Positions 54,421 through 62,479 of a stretch of 64,000 bases of DNA are shown here, piece after piece. The notes beneath the pieces are model-generated. The model was not told the origin of the DNA, made no database searches, and was given only the letters and a program-made list of their open reading frames with translations. Within the stretch, counting starts at the first letter, position 1. Each line of letters starts with the position of its first letter. A program made the translations under genes and the position numbers. Origin of the DNA: CAXTSE01 sp035554115 (GTDB lineage: Bacteria; Actinomycetota; Actinomycetes; Actinomycetales; Microbacteriaceae); contig DATMIW010000013.1 of assembly GCA_035554115.1 (NCBI GenBank), positions 62,001-126,000 of the forward strand. Reading direction: 5' to 3'.

Positions 54421-55692
54421 CTAGGCAGGGTGCTCGGCGAGCCAGCCCTTCAGCGTGAAGCCGGGCTCGCGCACCGTATCCGGGTGGATGTCGCCCCCGC
54501 GGTCGCGCAGAGCCACCCGAGCAGCCATATGGTCGGCCGGCTTGTTCACCGATTCGACGGCAACGAGCTCACCCTGCCGGAAGCAGAACACCGAGAATTT
54601 GCCCGAGTCGACGTCTCCCGGAATCACGAACTCGTCAGCCTGATAGGCGAGGCCCGCCATCTGAAGACGGAGCGGACCCTGGTGGCTCCAGAACCACGGC
54701 ACGTCCGCATAGTCGCCACGCTCTGATCCTGCGATGATCGCGGCGGCGTGCTGGGCTTGCCCCACCGCGTTCTGCACGGACTCAAGGCGCACCGAGGTGC
54801 CCTCTTCGCCATGCGCGCCTGCGATACGCATGCGCGCGCAGTCGCCGACGGCCCACACATGCGGGTGCGAAGTACGCAGGTCGGGCCCGACGAGGATTCC
54901 GTCGGACACCTCGAGCCCGGCGTTCTGGGCCAGGTCGGTGCGCGGGATCGCGCCGATGCCGATAACCACCAGGTCGGCTTCGTGCCGCACCCCCGTGCTG
55001 TCGACCACGGCCGTGACACGCGTGCCGTCGTGCTCGAAACCTTCGACCCCACGGTCAAGCAGCAGCTCGGAACCGAGCTCCCGGTGGACCCGTTCCACAT
55101 ACTCCGAAAGCGGCGCCGACACCGCGCGCGCAAGGGCACGGTCCGGAGCGATAACGGTGACTTCGAGGTCGCGGGCCCGTGCGACGGCGGCGAACTCCAA
55201 TGCGATGAAGCCCGCACCCACGACCACAACGCGCTTCGCATCCGCCAATGCCGCGCGCAAGGCATCGGCGTGCGCGAGGGTGCGCAGATAGAACGCGTTC
55301 GACAGCTCGGCGCCGTCGAGCGGCAGAACGCGATGCGAGGCTCCTGTGGCGAGCACGAGCTCCCCCCAGGCGAGCTGTTCCCCTGACGAAAGGGTCACCG
55401 AATGACCGTCGAGATCGAGGGATTCCACGGCGACCCCCAAAAGCACCCGGACGCCGAGGCTGGCGAGCTGCCCCTTCGGAGTCAGGGGCTGCGGTTCGCT
55501 CGAGTCAGTCGCGGCGAGGTGCTCTTTCGACAGCGACGGGCGGTTGTACGGCTCGGCAAGCTCATCGCCGACGACGACGATTCCGCCGGCGTAGCCCTCT
55601 TCACGAAGGGAAATCGCCACCTGCACTCCGGCGTGGCCGGATCCGATGATGACGACATCCGCGTTGTCACCGTCGATATGGGCTGCGTTCAC
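54421..55692 (-). CDS. Ferredoxin reductase (FAD, NADH-dependent, CamA-like)
   Basis: 423 aa from the GTG at 55690-55692, which overlaps the ferredoxin stop (GTGA). FAD fold VVIIGSGHAGVQVAISLREE near residue 14, NAD fold VVVVGAGFIALEFAAVAR near 150, and WAVGDCAR with the FAD-contact Asp. Similar to putidaredoxin reductase and other pyridine nucleotide-dependent class I P450 partners. It is in one operon with the [2Fe-2S] ferredoxin and divergent from LysR 2 and the P450s. Confidence 0.92.
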   Translation of the reverse strand: MNAAHIDGDNADVVIIGSGHAGVQVAISLREEGYAGGIVVVGDELAEPYNRPSLSKEHLAATDSSEPQPLTPKGQLASLGVRVLLGVAVESLDLDGHSVTLSSGEQLAWGELVLATGASHRVLPLDGAELSNAFYLRTLAHADALRAALADAKRVVVVGAGFIALEFAAVARARDLEVTVIAPDRALARAVSAPLSEYVERVHRELGSELLLDRGVEGFEHDGTRVTAVVDSTGVRHEADLVVIGIGAIPRTDLAQNAGLEVSDGILVGPDLRTSHPHVWAVGDCARMRIAGAHGEEGTSVRLESVQNAVGQAQHAAAIIAGSERGDYADVPWFWSHQGPLRLQMAGLAYQADEFVIPGDVDSGKFSVFCFRQGELVAVESVNKPADHMAARVALRDRGGDIHPDTVREPGFTLKGWLAEHPA

Positions 55693-56015
55693 CGCTGACG
55701 CTCGGGCACGTCGACGTCGATGTGGGGGAGCTCGGCACCGACGTGGATCTGGCAACCGAGTCGGCTGCGCTCGTCGTCGCGCGGCACTGCGGTGCAGTCG
55801 AGCATCTCATCTTCGTCTTCGCTGACGGGCGGAAGCGCGTCGAGGTATTCGGGGCGAACGAGCACATGACAGGTCGCGCACATGGCCTGACCGCCGCATT
55901 CGCCGATGATCCCGGGGACACCCTCAGACAGTGCGGCACGCATGACAGACACGCCGTCGGCCACCTCCACCGTCTTCTCGGTTCCGTCGGCGTAGTGGTA
56001 GGTGATGTTGCTCAT
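55689..56015 (-). CDS. [2Fe-2S] ferredoxin (putidaredoxin/adrenodoxin type)
   Basis: 108 aa from the ATG at 56013-56015. Cluster cysteines Cys40, Cys46, Cys49 (GECGGQAMCATCHV) and Cys88 (SRLGCQI); Cys74 is an extra one. The acidic EDEDEMLDC helix is the docking surface for the reductase and P450. Operon with the reductase; the P450 genes it probably serves begin 1.2 kb away on the opposite strand. Confidence 0.93.
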   Translation of the reverse strand: MSNITYHYADGTEKTVEVADGVSVMRAALSEGVPGIIGECGGQAMCATCHVLVRPEYLDALPPVSEDEDEMLDCTAVPRDDERSRLGCQIHVGAELPHIDVDVPERQR

Positions 56016-56137
56016 GGGAAGGTCCTTCAGCTCGGGGTTGTTGCGTCTGGCTGCCAGACATCCCCTGGGACGGTCTGCGCTGCGGTGCGCTGCGAACCAG
56101 GGTGACACGGTTTGCTCGTCAGGTAAAGATGGATTGA

Positions 56138-57130
56138 TTGCATAGAAACATCGGCAGAACTAGGTTATGCACCATGACCGGCGATGCACTTCTCGGGAGT
56201 GCACATGGCTTCCCGCAGCTACCCACCTACACCTTGCGGCAGCTCCATACCTTCCTCGCAATCGCAGAATACGGCACTCTCAGCGGAGCCGCTGACTCCC
56301 TGCGGCTATCCCCCGCCGCCGTCGCTCTCAGCCTCGACAACCTCGAGCGTGCGCTCGGAGTCACCCTGTGCGTTCGCCGCAAAGCGCGAGGAATCACACT
56401 GACAGCAGCGGGCCGAGAGCTGACCCAGCCGGCACGGGAACTTCTCAATCGGGCCGGTGACCTGCGGGATGCGGTCGGCGGATCCGCGGGCGGGCTCTCG
56501 GGCGCCCTCGCGGTGGGCTGCTACGTCACCCTCGCGCCGACCCTCATGCCGACACTGCTGGAACGATTCGGGGCCGAGCACCCAGCCGTACGCACGGACT
56601 TTGTCGAGGGCACGCAGCTCGAGCTCGAAGCGGCCCTCATCGCCGGGTCTCTCGACGTTGCCGTTCTCTTCGACATGGACCTCGGCGACTCGATCGCGAC
56701 GGCCGAACTGTTCCGCCTGCGCCCGCACGTTGTCGTGAACGCCGACAATCCGCTCGCCGCGCATAAGACGGTGCGACTCCGCGAGCTCGCCGACCTGCCT
56801 TTTGTGCTGCTCGATGTGCCGCCCAGCTCGGCCAATGCGATCCATATTTTGCGCGACGCGGGGATCGATCCGCAGGTACGTTACCGGACGACCAGCCTCG
56901 AAACCGCACGGTCGCTCATCGGCCGGGGCATGGCGTGGAGCATCCTGTTGCAGCGCCCTCCGAGCAATGTCACCTATGAGGGCGGGCAGGTCCATGCGCT
57001 GGAGATCGCTGACCCTGTCGACGATGTACGCGTCCTCATGGGATGGAGCAGAACCGCTCACCTCTCGCGTGCGGCGCAGGAGATGGTCCAGATCTCCGCT
57101 GCATTGCTGCGCGAACATCAGCAAAGCTAA
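56138..57130 (+). CDS. LysR family regulator 2
   Basis: 330 aa (or 318 from the ATG at 56174). N-terminal LysR HTH (TLRQLHTFLAIAEYGTLSGA then a LRLSPAAVALSLDNLERALG stretch, residues about 30-92) and a substrate-binding domain (GGLSGALAVGCYVTLAPTLM). It lies between the ferredoxin operon and the two P450 genes and reads towards the P450s, suggesting it controls them. The longer N-terminal extension before the HTH is unusual for LysR and may mark a later true start. Confidence 0.88.
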   Translation: MHRNIGRTRLCTMTGDALLGSAHGFPQLPTYTLRQLHTFLAIAEYGTLSGAADSLRLSPAAVALSLDNLERALGVTLCVRRKARGITLTAAGRELTQPARELLNRAGDLRDAVGGSAGGLSGALAVGCYVTLAPTLMPTLLERFGAEHPAVRTDFVEGTQLELEAALIAGSLDVAVLFDMDLGDSIATAELFRLRPHVVVNADNPLAAHKTVRLRELADLPFVLLDVPPSSANAIHILRDAGIDPQVRYRTTSLETARSLIGRGMAWSILLQRPPSNVTYEGGQVHALEIADPVDDVRVLMGWSRTAHLSRAAQEMVQISAALLREHQQS

Positions 57131-57138
57131 GCTTAGCT
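57125..57138. promoter_or_regulatory. 14-bp perfect palindrome at the LysR 2 stop
   Basis: AGCTAAGCTTAGCT covers the LysR 2 stop codon, about 80 bp before P450 gene 1. It might be an operator for the P450 genes; it is short for a terminator. Confidence 0.4.
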
Positions 57139-57216
57139 GTCACACAATCGTCTCTTTACTGGCGTTAACCGGCGGCGGATACTGAAAGGGATTCCTGACC
57201 CGGAGGTCTGACAACG

Positions 57217-58443
57217 ATGTCCAACTCTCTTGCGCCCACTGATTCTCGTGAGCATGCGCCTGCCGCTCCTGTCGCCGACTGGGTTAACGTCGACGAGCTT
57301 CTTCGGGATCCCTTCCCCAGTTTCGCGCGCCTCCGCGCCGAGTCCCCTGTCGCCTGGATCCCCGCACTCAATCGATATCTCGTAACCAGCTATGAAGGTT
57401 GCCACGCCGTGGAACTCGACCAGGAGACGTTCACCTCGGTCGTGAAGGGCAACGGAGCGACGATGGTGCGCGCACTGGGTGGCACCCCGATGCTCCGCAA
57501 AGACGATCCGGAGCACGCCGTGGACCGTGCCGCGATCAACCCCGTCTTCCGGCCCCGCTCGCTGCGCACGGCCTGGATGCCGAAGTTTGAGGAGACGGCA
57601 GCGAGGTATATCGAGCGCCTGCGCGAGATCGGACCCGACGCCGCGAACCTCGACAAGGACTACGCCGCCCCGGTCGCGTCACAGAATCTCCTTGACTTGG
57701 TTGGGATCCCGCAGGCGAGCGTCGAAGACATCCAACGGTGGTCGAGGGCCTTTGTTGCCGCCACGGGAAACCTCCGTGATGACCCCGACATTTGGCTCGC
57801 GGCCGAGAACGCGCAGGCCGAGGTCGACTCCGCGCTTGAGGAGCTACTGCCGCGCTACCGCGCCGAACCGAACGCGTCAGTGATCTCGGCTCTCGCCAAC
57901 AGTGATCTGTCACCCGAGAGCATTGCCGCGAACGTCAAACTGACGATCTCGGGCGGCATGAACGAACCGCAGCACGCGATAACCACCTCCGTCTACGCGC
58001 TCAGCCGGTTCCCCGAACAGCGCGACGCGGTTCTCGCGAACCCGGAACTGTGGTCGGCGGTGTTCGACGAAGCTGTGCGGTGGATCTCGCCCATCAGCAT
58101 GTATCCGCGCACGACAACCCGCGCTGTTGTGCTGGAAGGCGTGGAGCTTCCGGCGGGGGCATCCCTGGGTGTTGTTGTCGGATCCGCCAACCGCGACGAG
58201 AAGCATCTGCCCGGTGCCGAGCGCTTCGATGTGTTGCGTGAACGTGTGCCCCATTTGGCTTTCGGCAGTGGCGTGCATCTCTGCGCCGGGCATTGGGCGG
58301 CGCGCCTGTCGATCGGCGAGGTGGCTGTGCCCCGGCTCTTCGAGGCTCTTCCCGGCCTGCGCGTTGATGAGCGCCGGGAGACCGAGTTCGCCGGCTGGAT
58401 CTTCCGAGGTGCGACCCAGCTTCCGGTCACCTGGGACGCGTGA
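57217..58443 (+). CDS. Cytochrome P450, GcoA/CYP255-like (copy 1)
   Basis: 408 aa, GGAGG ribosome-binding site. Heme loop FGSGVHLCAG with proximal Cys356. Instead of the usual I-helix A/GGxD/ExT it reads GGMNEPQHAITTS, and the C-terminus is GWIFRGATQLPVTWDA; both resemble GcoA (CYP255), the guaiacol O-demethylase, whose I helix also has an EPxH segment. GcoA-type P450s remove methyl from aryl methyl ethers, releasing formaldehyde. GcoA uses the fused reductase GcoB; here the nearby ferredoxin and reductase are the likely partners. Substrate unproven. Confidence 0.87.
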   Translation: MSNSLAPTDSREHAPAAPVADWVNVDELLRDPFPSFARLRAESPVAWIPALNRYLVTSYEGCHAVELDQETFTSVVKGNGATMVRALGGTPMLRKDDPEHAVDRAAINPVFRPRSLRTAWMPKFEETAARYIERLREIGPDAANLDKDYAAPVASQNLLDLVGIPQASVEDIQRWSRAFVAATGNLRDDPDIWLAAENAQAEVDSALEELLPRYRAEPNASVISALANSDLSPESIAANVKLTISGGMNEPQHAITTSVYALSRFPEQRDAVLANPELWSAVFDEAVRWISPISMYPRTTTRAVVLEGVELPAGASLGVVVGSANRDEKHLPGAERFDVLRERVPHLAFGSGVHLCAGHWAARLSIGEVAVPRLFEALPGLRVDERRETEFAGWIFRGATQLPVTWDA

Positions 58444-58465
58444 TCTCAATTCACTATTTAGTAGT

Positions 58466-58483
58466 GGTTATTACCGCATAACC
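58466..58483. promoter_or_regulatory. Inverted repeat before P450 gene 2
   Basis: GGTTAT (58466-58471) and ATAACC (58478-58483) with a 6-bp spacer, 65 bp upstream of the start. Candidate operator or promoter-proximal control site. Confidence 0.45.
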
Positions 58484-58547
58484 GCTCCTTTACTTGGGGT
58501 GCAAGGACGCGCAGACTCGGAGTATCGCTTCCGGAAGGTCTACTACC

Positions 58548-59780
58548 GTGTCTTCAACGACGAACACCTCGGCTCCTGCGGCTTCTGCCACCCCACTGAC
58601 CCCTCCGATCGCCGACTGGGTCAGCGTCGACGAGCTGCTCAAAGATCCATACCCCAGCTATGCACGTCTGCGTGCAGAATCCCCCGTCGCGTGGGTACCT
58701 GCGGTGAACCGCTACCTCGTCACCACCTTCGCCGGATGTCACACCGTCGACTCCGACCAAGAGCTGTTCACAACCGAAGTGACCGGCCCAGGTGCTTTGA
58801 TGCGCAAGTCCCTCGGTGGCACGCCGATGCTACGCAAAGACGACCCGGAACATGCCGTTGATCGCGCGGTCGTCAACCGACTGCTGCGTCCACGTGCGCT
58901 ACGTGAAGCCTGGCTGCCGAAGTTCGAGGCCACGGCGCAGACCTACATCGATCGCTTGCGCGAGATTGGCCCCGACGAGGCGAACCTCGACCAGGACTAC
59001 GCCTCTCCTGTTGCCTCACAGAACATGATCGATCTGCTTGGACTCCCGGACGCGACCATCGACGATATGCACCGCTGGTCTGCGTCGTTCATGGCGTCGA
59101 CGAGCAACCTGGCCGATGACCCGGATGTCTGGCTCTCCTCCGAGAACTCGCAAGCCGAAATCAACGCGGCTCTCGACGAGATGATTCCGTACTACCGGGC
59201 CAACCCCGATTCGTCGATCGTGTCCGCATTCGCCAACAGCGATCTGCCGCGCGAGAACATTTCGGCAAACATCAACCTGGCGATCTCGGGCGGCATGAAT
59301 GAGCCGCAGCACACCATCACGACCTCTGTTCTGGCGCTGTCGCAGAACCCTGAGCAGTTGGCCGCGGCTCGCGCCGACGAGTCGGTGTGGGGGAAGATCT
59401 TCGAAGAGGCCGTCCGTTGGATTTCGCCGATCGCGATGTACCCACGCATGACAACTCAGGACACGGTCGTCGAGGGGTACGCCGTGCCGAAGGGTTCACT
59501 CATCGGCGTGGTCATCGCATCGGCCAATCGCGACGAAGCCCAGTTCGAACGGCCGGACACTTTCGACTACGCGCGCACGGGCGTGGCGCATATGGGGTTC
59601 GGAAACGGTGTGCACCTGTGCGCCGGGCAGTGGGCGGCGCGACTGTCGATCGGCGAAGTCGCGGTGCCGCGGCTCTACGAGAGCCTTCCCGGTTTGCGCG
59701 TCGACGATCGACGCGAAGTTGTGTTCGACGGCTGGGTCTTCCGCGGCGCAAGAAAGATGCCCGTCACCTGGGACGCGTAA
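58548..59780 (+). CDS. Cytochrome P450, GcoA/CYP255-like (copy 2)
   Basis: 410 aa from the GTG at 58548, chosen because GGAAGG is upstream and it aligns with the start of copy 1. Heme loop FGNGVHLCAG with Cys358; I-helix GGMNEPQHTITTS; ending GWVFRGARKMPVTWDA. Closely related to copy 1 through the entire length (PPIADWVSVDEL against VADWVNVDELL), so the pair arose by tandem duplication. Both promoters contain a TTTACT-GG stretch before the ribosome-binding site. Convergent with murB, only 7 bp between stops. Confidence 0.86.
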   Translation: MSSTTNTSAPAASATPLTPPIADWVSVDELLKDPYPSYARLRAESPVAWVPAVNRYLVTTFAGCHTVDSDQELFTTEVTGPGALMRKSLGGTPMLRKDDPEHAVDRAVVNRLLRPRALREAWLPKFEATAQTYIDRLREIGPDEANLDQDYASPVASQNMIDLLGLPDATIDDMHRWSASFMASTSNLADDPDVWLSSENSQAEINAALDEMIPYYRANPDSSIVSAFANSDLPRENISANINLAISGGMNEPQHTITTSVLALSQNPEQLAAARADESVWGKIFEEAVRWISPIAMYPRMTTQDTVVEGYAVPKGSLIGVVIASANRDEAQFERPDTFDYARTGVAHMGFGNGVHLCAGQWAARLSIGEVAVPRLYESLPGLRVDDRREVVFDGWVFRGARKMPVTWDA

Positions 59781-59787
59781 GCCTCAG

Positions 59788-60885
59788 CTAGATCTCCAGG
59801 CCGATCAGCACTGGTTCGGGATGCAGCAGGACCCCGAACTCCGACATCACGCGCGTCTGCACATACGTCGCCAGCTGAACGATCTCGGTCGCGAGCGCCC
59901 CGCCGCGATTGGTCAGGGCCAGCGTGTGCTTGCTCGAGACAGCAGCTCGCGAACCCGGCAGGGCAAAGCCGCGCGGAACGCCGGAGTGCTCGATCAACCA
60001 TGCCGCGCTGAGCTTGACCCGCTGCGCTCCCGAGGCGGGGATGCCCGCTCGGTCAACGTCGGTTCCGAGTGGCAAGATGCGCGCGGCCGGTTCCGGCTCC
60101 GTCGGGTAGCGCGGCAGCTCGGCAGGCAGCCCGCGGGCAAAACCTTCGCTCACGATCGGATTGGTGAAGAACGAGCCCGCACTGACCGAGTCCGGATCAG
60201 CCGGGTTCCACAGCATCCCCTTGGCCGCACGCAGCTCGAGGACCGCCGCGCGTGCCGCGGCGAGGGGAACGCGATCTCCGATCGACACCCCGAGGGCCGA
60301 GGCTAGCTGGGCGTAGGCGATCGGGCTGCTCATTCCGCCCGCGTCGGCGAGCGCGAGCTCGATCGACACGACAACCCCGAGACGGCCCTGCTTGAGCGAG
60401 CTGGTGCGGTAGCCGAGCTCGAGCTCGGCCGCCGTCAACCTCAGCAGTTCGCCCGACTCGAAGTCGAGAAACTCGATAGCGAGCAGAGTGTCACCCAGCT
60501 GCTGCCCGTAGGCACCGATGTTCTGGATCGGGGCCGCACCCGCTGTTCCGGGGATGCCGCTGAGGGCCTCGATCCCGGCAAGCCCACTGTCGACGGCGGT
60601 GGCGACCACGTCATCCCAGGCCTCGCCGGCCTGAACGCGCAGGGTGGTTTCCGACCGTTCGATGCCACGGGTGACGATCCGGATCACGGTGCCAGCGAAT
60701 CCGTCGTCGCTGACGAGCAGATTGGAGCCGCCCCCCAGGATCAGCCAGTCGTCAGTGTCGCTCCACGCGGCCTCCGCTGCCGCCACTAGCTCCTCGACTG
60801 TCGCGACCTCGACCAGTCGTTCGGCGGGGCCTCCGACCCCGATCGTGGTCAGGCTCGCGAGTGAAGCGGCACCGCGGTCTGTCAT
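59788..60885 (-). CDS. murB: UDP-N-acetylenolpyruvoylglucosamine reductase
   Basis: 365 aa. Peptidoglycan precursor enzyme that reduces UDP-GlcNAc-enolpyruvate with NADPH. FAD-binding blocks LTTIGVGGPAERLVEVATVE (12-31), ILGGGSNLLVSDDGFAGTVI and GIPGTAGAAPIQNIGAYGQQ; catalytic serine in VSAGSFFTNP and glutamate near the C-terminus. Start overlaps the MaoC gene stop (ATGA). Housekeeping gene at the right edge of the island. Confidence 0.96.
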   Translation of the reverse strand: MTDRGAASLASLTTIGVGGPAERLVEVATVEELVAAAEAAWSDTDDWLILGGGSNLLVSDDGFAGTVIRIVTRGIERSETTLRVQAGEAWDDVVATAVDSGLAGIEALSGIPGTAGAAPIQNIGAYGQQLGDTLLAIEFLDFESGELLRLTAAELELGYRTSSLKQGRLGVVVSIELALADAGGMSSPIAYAQLASALGVSIGDRVPLAAARAAVLELRAAKGMLWNPADPDSVSAGSFFTNPIVSEGFARGLPAELPRYPTEPEPAARILPLGTDVDRAGIPASGAQRVKLSAAWLIEHSGVPRGFALPGSRAAVSSKHTLALTNRGGALATEIVQLATYVQTRVMSEFGVLLHPEPVLIGLEI

Positions 60886-61292
60886 GCCGGAAGCGTGACG
60901 CGCACCTGGGCTTTGCCGAGCACCGTCTGTCCTTCGAAGGTGACTGTCAGGTCGATGCGCGCACCCGCGTCATCGAGGGTACCCACCTTCGCGACGACTG
61001 TGATCTCGGCGCCGGCTGCCGCATCCACGGGAACGGGGCGGGTGAACCGCACCTGGTAATCGACGACGCGGCCGCTGTCGCCGCCCAGCCAATCAACGAC
61101 CGGCTGAACCGCGATCCCCATCGTGAGCATGCCGTGCGCAAGGACCCCGGGAAGGCCTACTTCGGCCGCCACGTCGTCGCGGTAGTGGATCGGGTTGAAG
61201 TCGCCCGAGGCCCCCGCGTAGCGGACGAGGGTGTCGCGCTGCAGGGGATAGGTCTTTTCGGCGACGATCTGGCCGACGATCAGCTCGCTCAT
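60882..61292 (-). CDS. MaoC-like dehydratase (HadB type)
   Basis: 136 aa hot-dog-fold (R)-hydratase. Catalytic segment RYAGASGDFNPIHYRDDVAA (Asp/His at about 32-37) and VLAHGMLTMGI. With the next gene it forms the heterodimeric (3R)-hydroxyacyl dehydratase used in fatty-acid or related acyl elongation. ATGA overlaps on both sides link it to murB and the second MaoC gene. Confidence 0.9.
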   Translation of the reverse strand: MSELIVGQIVAEKTYPLQRDTLVRYAGASGDFNPIHYRDDVAAEVGLPGVLAHGMLTMGIAVQPVVDWLGGDSGRVVDYQVRFTRPVPVDAAAGAEITVVAKVGTLDDAGARIDLTVTFEGQTVLGKAQVRVTLPA

Positions 61293-61735
61293 TCGTCTCC
61301 CCTGACGACCAGAGTGGATGTTGCGGTCACGACATGCGCGCCGGATGCGTCGGCGATCGCCGACTCTGCCGTGACCATGCTGTGCCCGCCGAGCGATTTG
61401 ACGCTCGTGACGGTGAGGGTCGCCGTGAGCTCGTCACCGGCGACGATCGGGCGGCTGAAGGTGAAGCGCTGGTCTCCGTGGACAACGCGGCTGAAGTCGA
61501 TGCCGGCGTCGGGGTCACCGAGAAGTTGCGAGAGCGTGTGCTCTTGCACGACGACGGCGAAGGTCGGCGGCGCGACAACATCGGCATATCCGGCGGCACG
61601 GGCCGCCTCAACGTCGAGGCTGAGCGGGCTGGAGGCGAGCACGGCGCGAGCGAACTCGCGTACCTTCTCGCGCCCGACGAGGTAGGGGGATGTTGCGGGA
61701 TATTGACGACCCTGCAACTCGGGATTCACTGACAC
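61289..61735 (-). CDS. MaoC N-terminal-domain dehydratase (HadA/HadC type)
   Basis: 148 aa, hot-dog fold FAS1-DH region: LVGREKVREFARAVLASSPL (residues about 20-39), YADVVAPPTFAVVVQ and VHGDQRFTFSRPIVAGDELT. Lacks the catalytic Asp-His pair, as expected for the partner subunit of a HadAB-type dehydratase. First of a three-gene hadA-hadB-murB operon with ATGA overlaps. Confidence 0.9.
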   Translation of the reverse strand: MSVNPELQGRQYPATSPYLVGREKVREFARAVLASSPLSLDVEAARAAGYADVVAPPTFAVVVQEHTLSQLLGDPDAGIDFSRVVHGDQRFTFSRPIVAGDELTATLTVTSVKSLGGHSMVTAESAIADASGAHVVTATSTLVVRGDE

Positions 61736-61766
61736 CCGTCGAGCCTACCGAGCACCGGGACTCGCC

Positions 61767-61800
61767 GGTTGAGTAGCGCCGAAAGGCGCGTATCGAAACC
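61767..61800. repeat. Dispersed palindromic repeat family 2, copy C
   Basis: Begins GGTTGAGTAGCGCC and ends GGCGCGTATCGAAACC, with inner GCGCC-GAAA-GGCGC stem. Related to the copies at 42604 and 42673. Confidence 0.75.
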
Positions 61801-61818
61801 CGAAACGCCAATCAAAAA

Positions 61819-61846
61819 GCCCCGGAGACGCAATGTCTTCCGGGGC
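61819..61846 (-). terminator. Terminator of the 26-codon gene
   Basis: On the minus strand GCCCCGGAAGAC pairs with GTCTCCGGGGC (one bulge) and is followed by TTTTT. It starts 20 bp after the peptide stop codon. Confidence 0.85.
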
Positions 61847-61865
61847 CTTCTGTAAAAAGTCTGGG

Positions 61866-61946
61866 CTACTGGCAGCTCTCGCACTGAAGGTCGTCCATCG
61901 GGTCGACCGGAACCGAGTAGCCGTCAACGCTGTCGACATCGTTCAT
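61866..61946 (-). CDS. 26-aa acidic peptide ending CESCQ, function unknown
   Basis: MNDVDSVDGYSVPVDPMDDL then QCESCQ and stop. It has a strong GGAGG ribosome-binding site 7 bases before the ATG, a promoter (62014-62043) about 60 nt upstream and a terminator right behind, which makes it a complete independent transcription unit. Seven acidic residues, no lysine or arginine, no signal peptide, and a C-terminal CxxC. Could be a metal- or thiol-binding mini-protein, a precursor peptide for modification, or a leader ORF. I do not recognise a family. Confidence 0.65.
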   Translation of the reverse strand: MNDVDSVDGYSVPVDPMDDLQCESCQ

Positions 61947-62013
61947 TGTGACCTCCGAAATTCGTGGATAAAAAAGTTTAAACCGGAGATTGAAGCTTCC
62001 GGTGTGGTCCTTC

Positions 62014-62043
62014 ACTATATAACGGGAATTGCACCCGTGTCAT
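62014..62043 (-). promoter_or_regulatory. Promoter of the 26-codon gene
   Basis: Minus-strand -35 ATGACA (62038-62043), 18-bp spacer, -10 TATAGT (62014-62019) in an AT-rich stretch unusual for this genome. The leader between promoter and ATG holds an ACCGGA/TCCGGT hairpin. Confidence 0.6.
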
Positions 62044-62081
62044 TCCACTAGATGTAGTAATTCGGCGTGTCGCGAGATTTT

Positions 62082-62420
62082 CTATTTCGTCGCGAGAAAC
62101 GCGAGAAGTCGCTCGACGACATCCCACGGAATCGGCTTGGCGTACAGAAACTTCACCGTGTCTTTGTCGGAGCGGTAGGGCGCCAGGTCACTCTCAAGAG
62201 GCTCCGGCGCTTCGTGCACAGGATAGATGGCCACATGCTTCGCCCAGCCGGCGAAATAGATCGCGTGCCGACCTTCGAGGATCATCGCGGGCATCCCGTA
62301 TTTGATCTGCTCCTGGACCGCGGGCTCGGCTGTCCGGATCAGGTCACGGATGCGGCGCAGAATCGCCTGCGCGTCATCCGGAAAGGTTTCGAGGTATTCA
62401 TCGACAGTCGCGGGCGCCAT
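62082..62420 (-). CDS. DUF1801 family protein (YdhG/YjbR-like iron chaperone fold)
   Basis: 112 aa. VDEYLETFPDDAQAILRRIR at the N-terminus, IKYGMPAMILEGR near residue 38 and GWAKHVAIYPVHEAPEPLES define DUF1801/YdhG. Fold related to frataxin-like CyaY; the often quoted iron chaperone role is weakly supported. Single gene, divergent from the TetR gene with a 59-bp gap. Confidence 0.9.
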   Translation of the reverse strand: MAPATVDEYLETFPDDAQAILRRIRDLIRTAEPAVQEQIKYGMPAMILEGRHAIYFAGWAKHVAIYPVHEAPEPLESDLAPYRSDKDTVKFLYAKPIPWDVVERLLAFLATK

Positions 62421-62479
62421 GTCATCAGGCTAACCACGGCACACGGCGATGCCCGGGTCGCCAGCACTACAGTCGACAC

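Larger units (their letters stand above)
61736..62081. other. 346-bp region: repeat, terminator, peptide gene, promoter
   Basis: Between the MaoC genes and the DUF1801 gene. It holds palindromic repeat 2 (61767-61800), a terminator (61819-61846), the 26-codon gene (61866-61946) and its promoter (62014-62043); nothing else of note. Confidence 0.7.
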
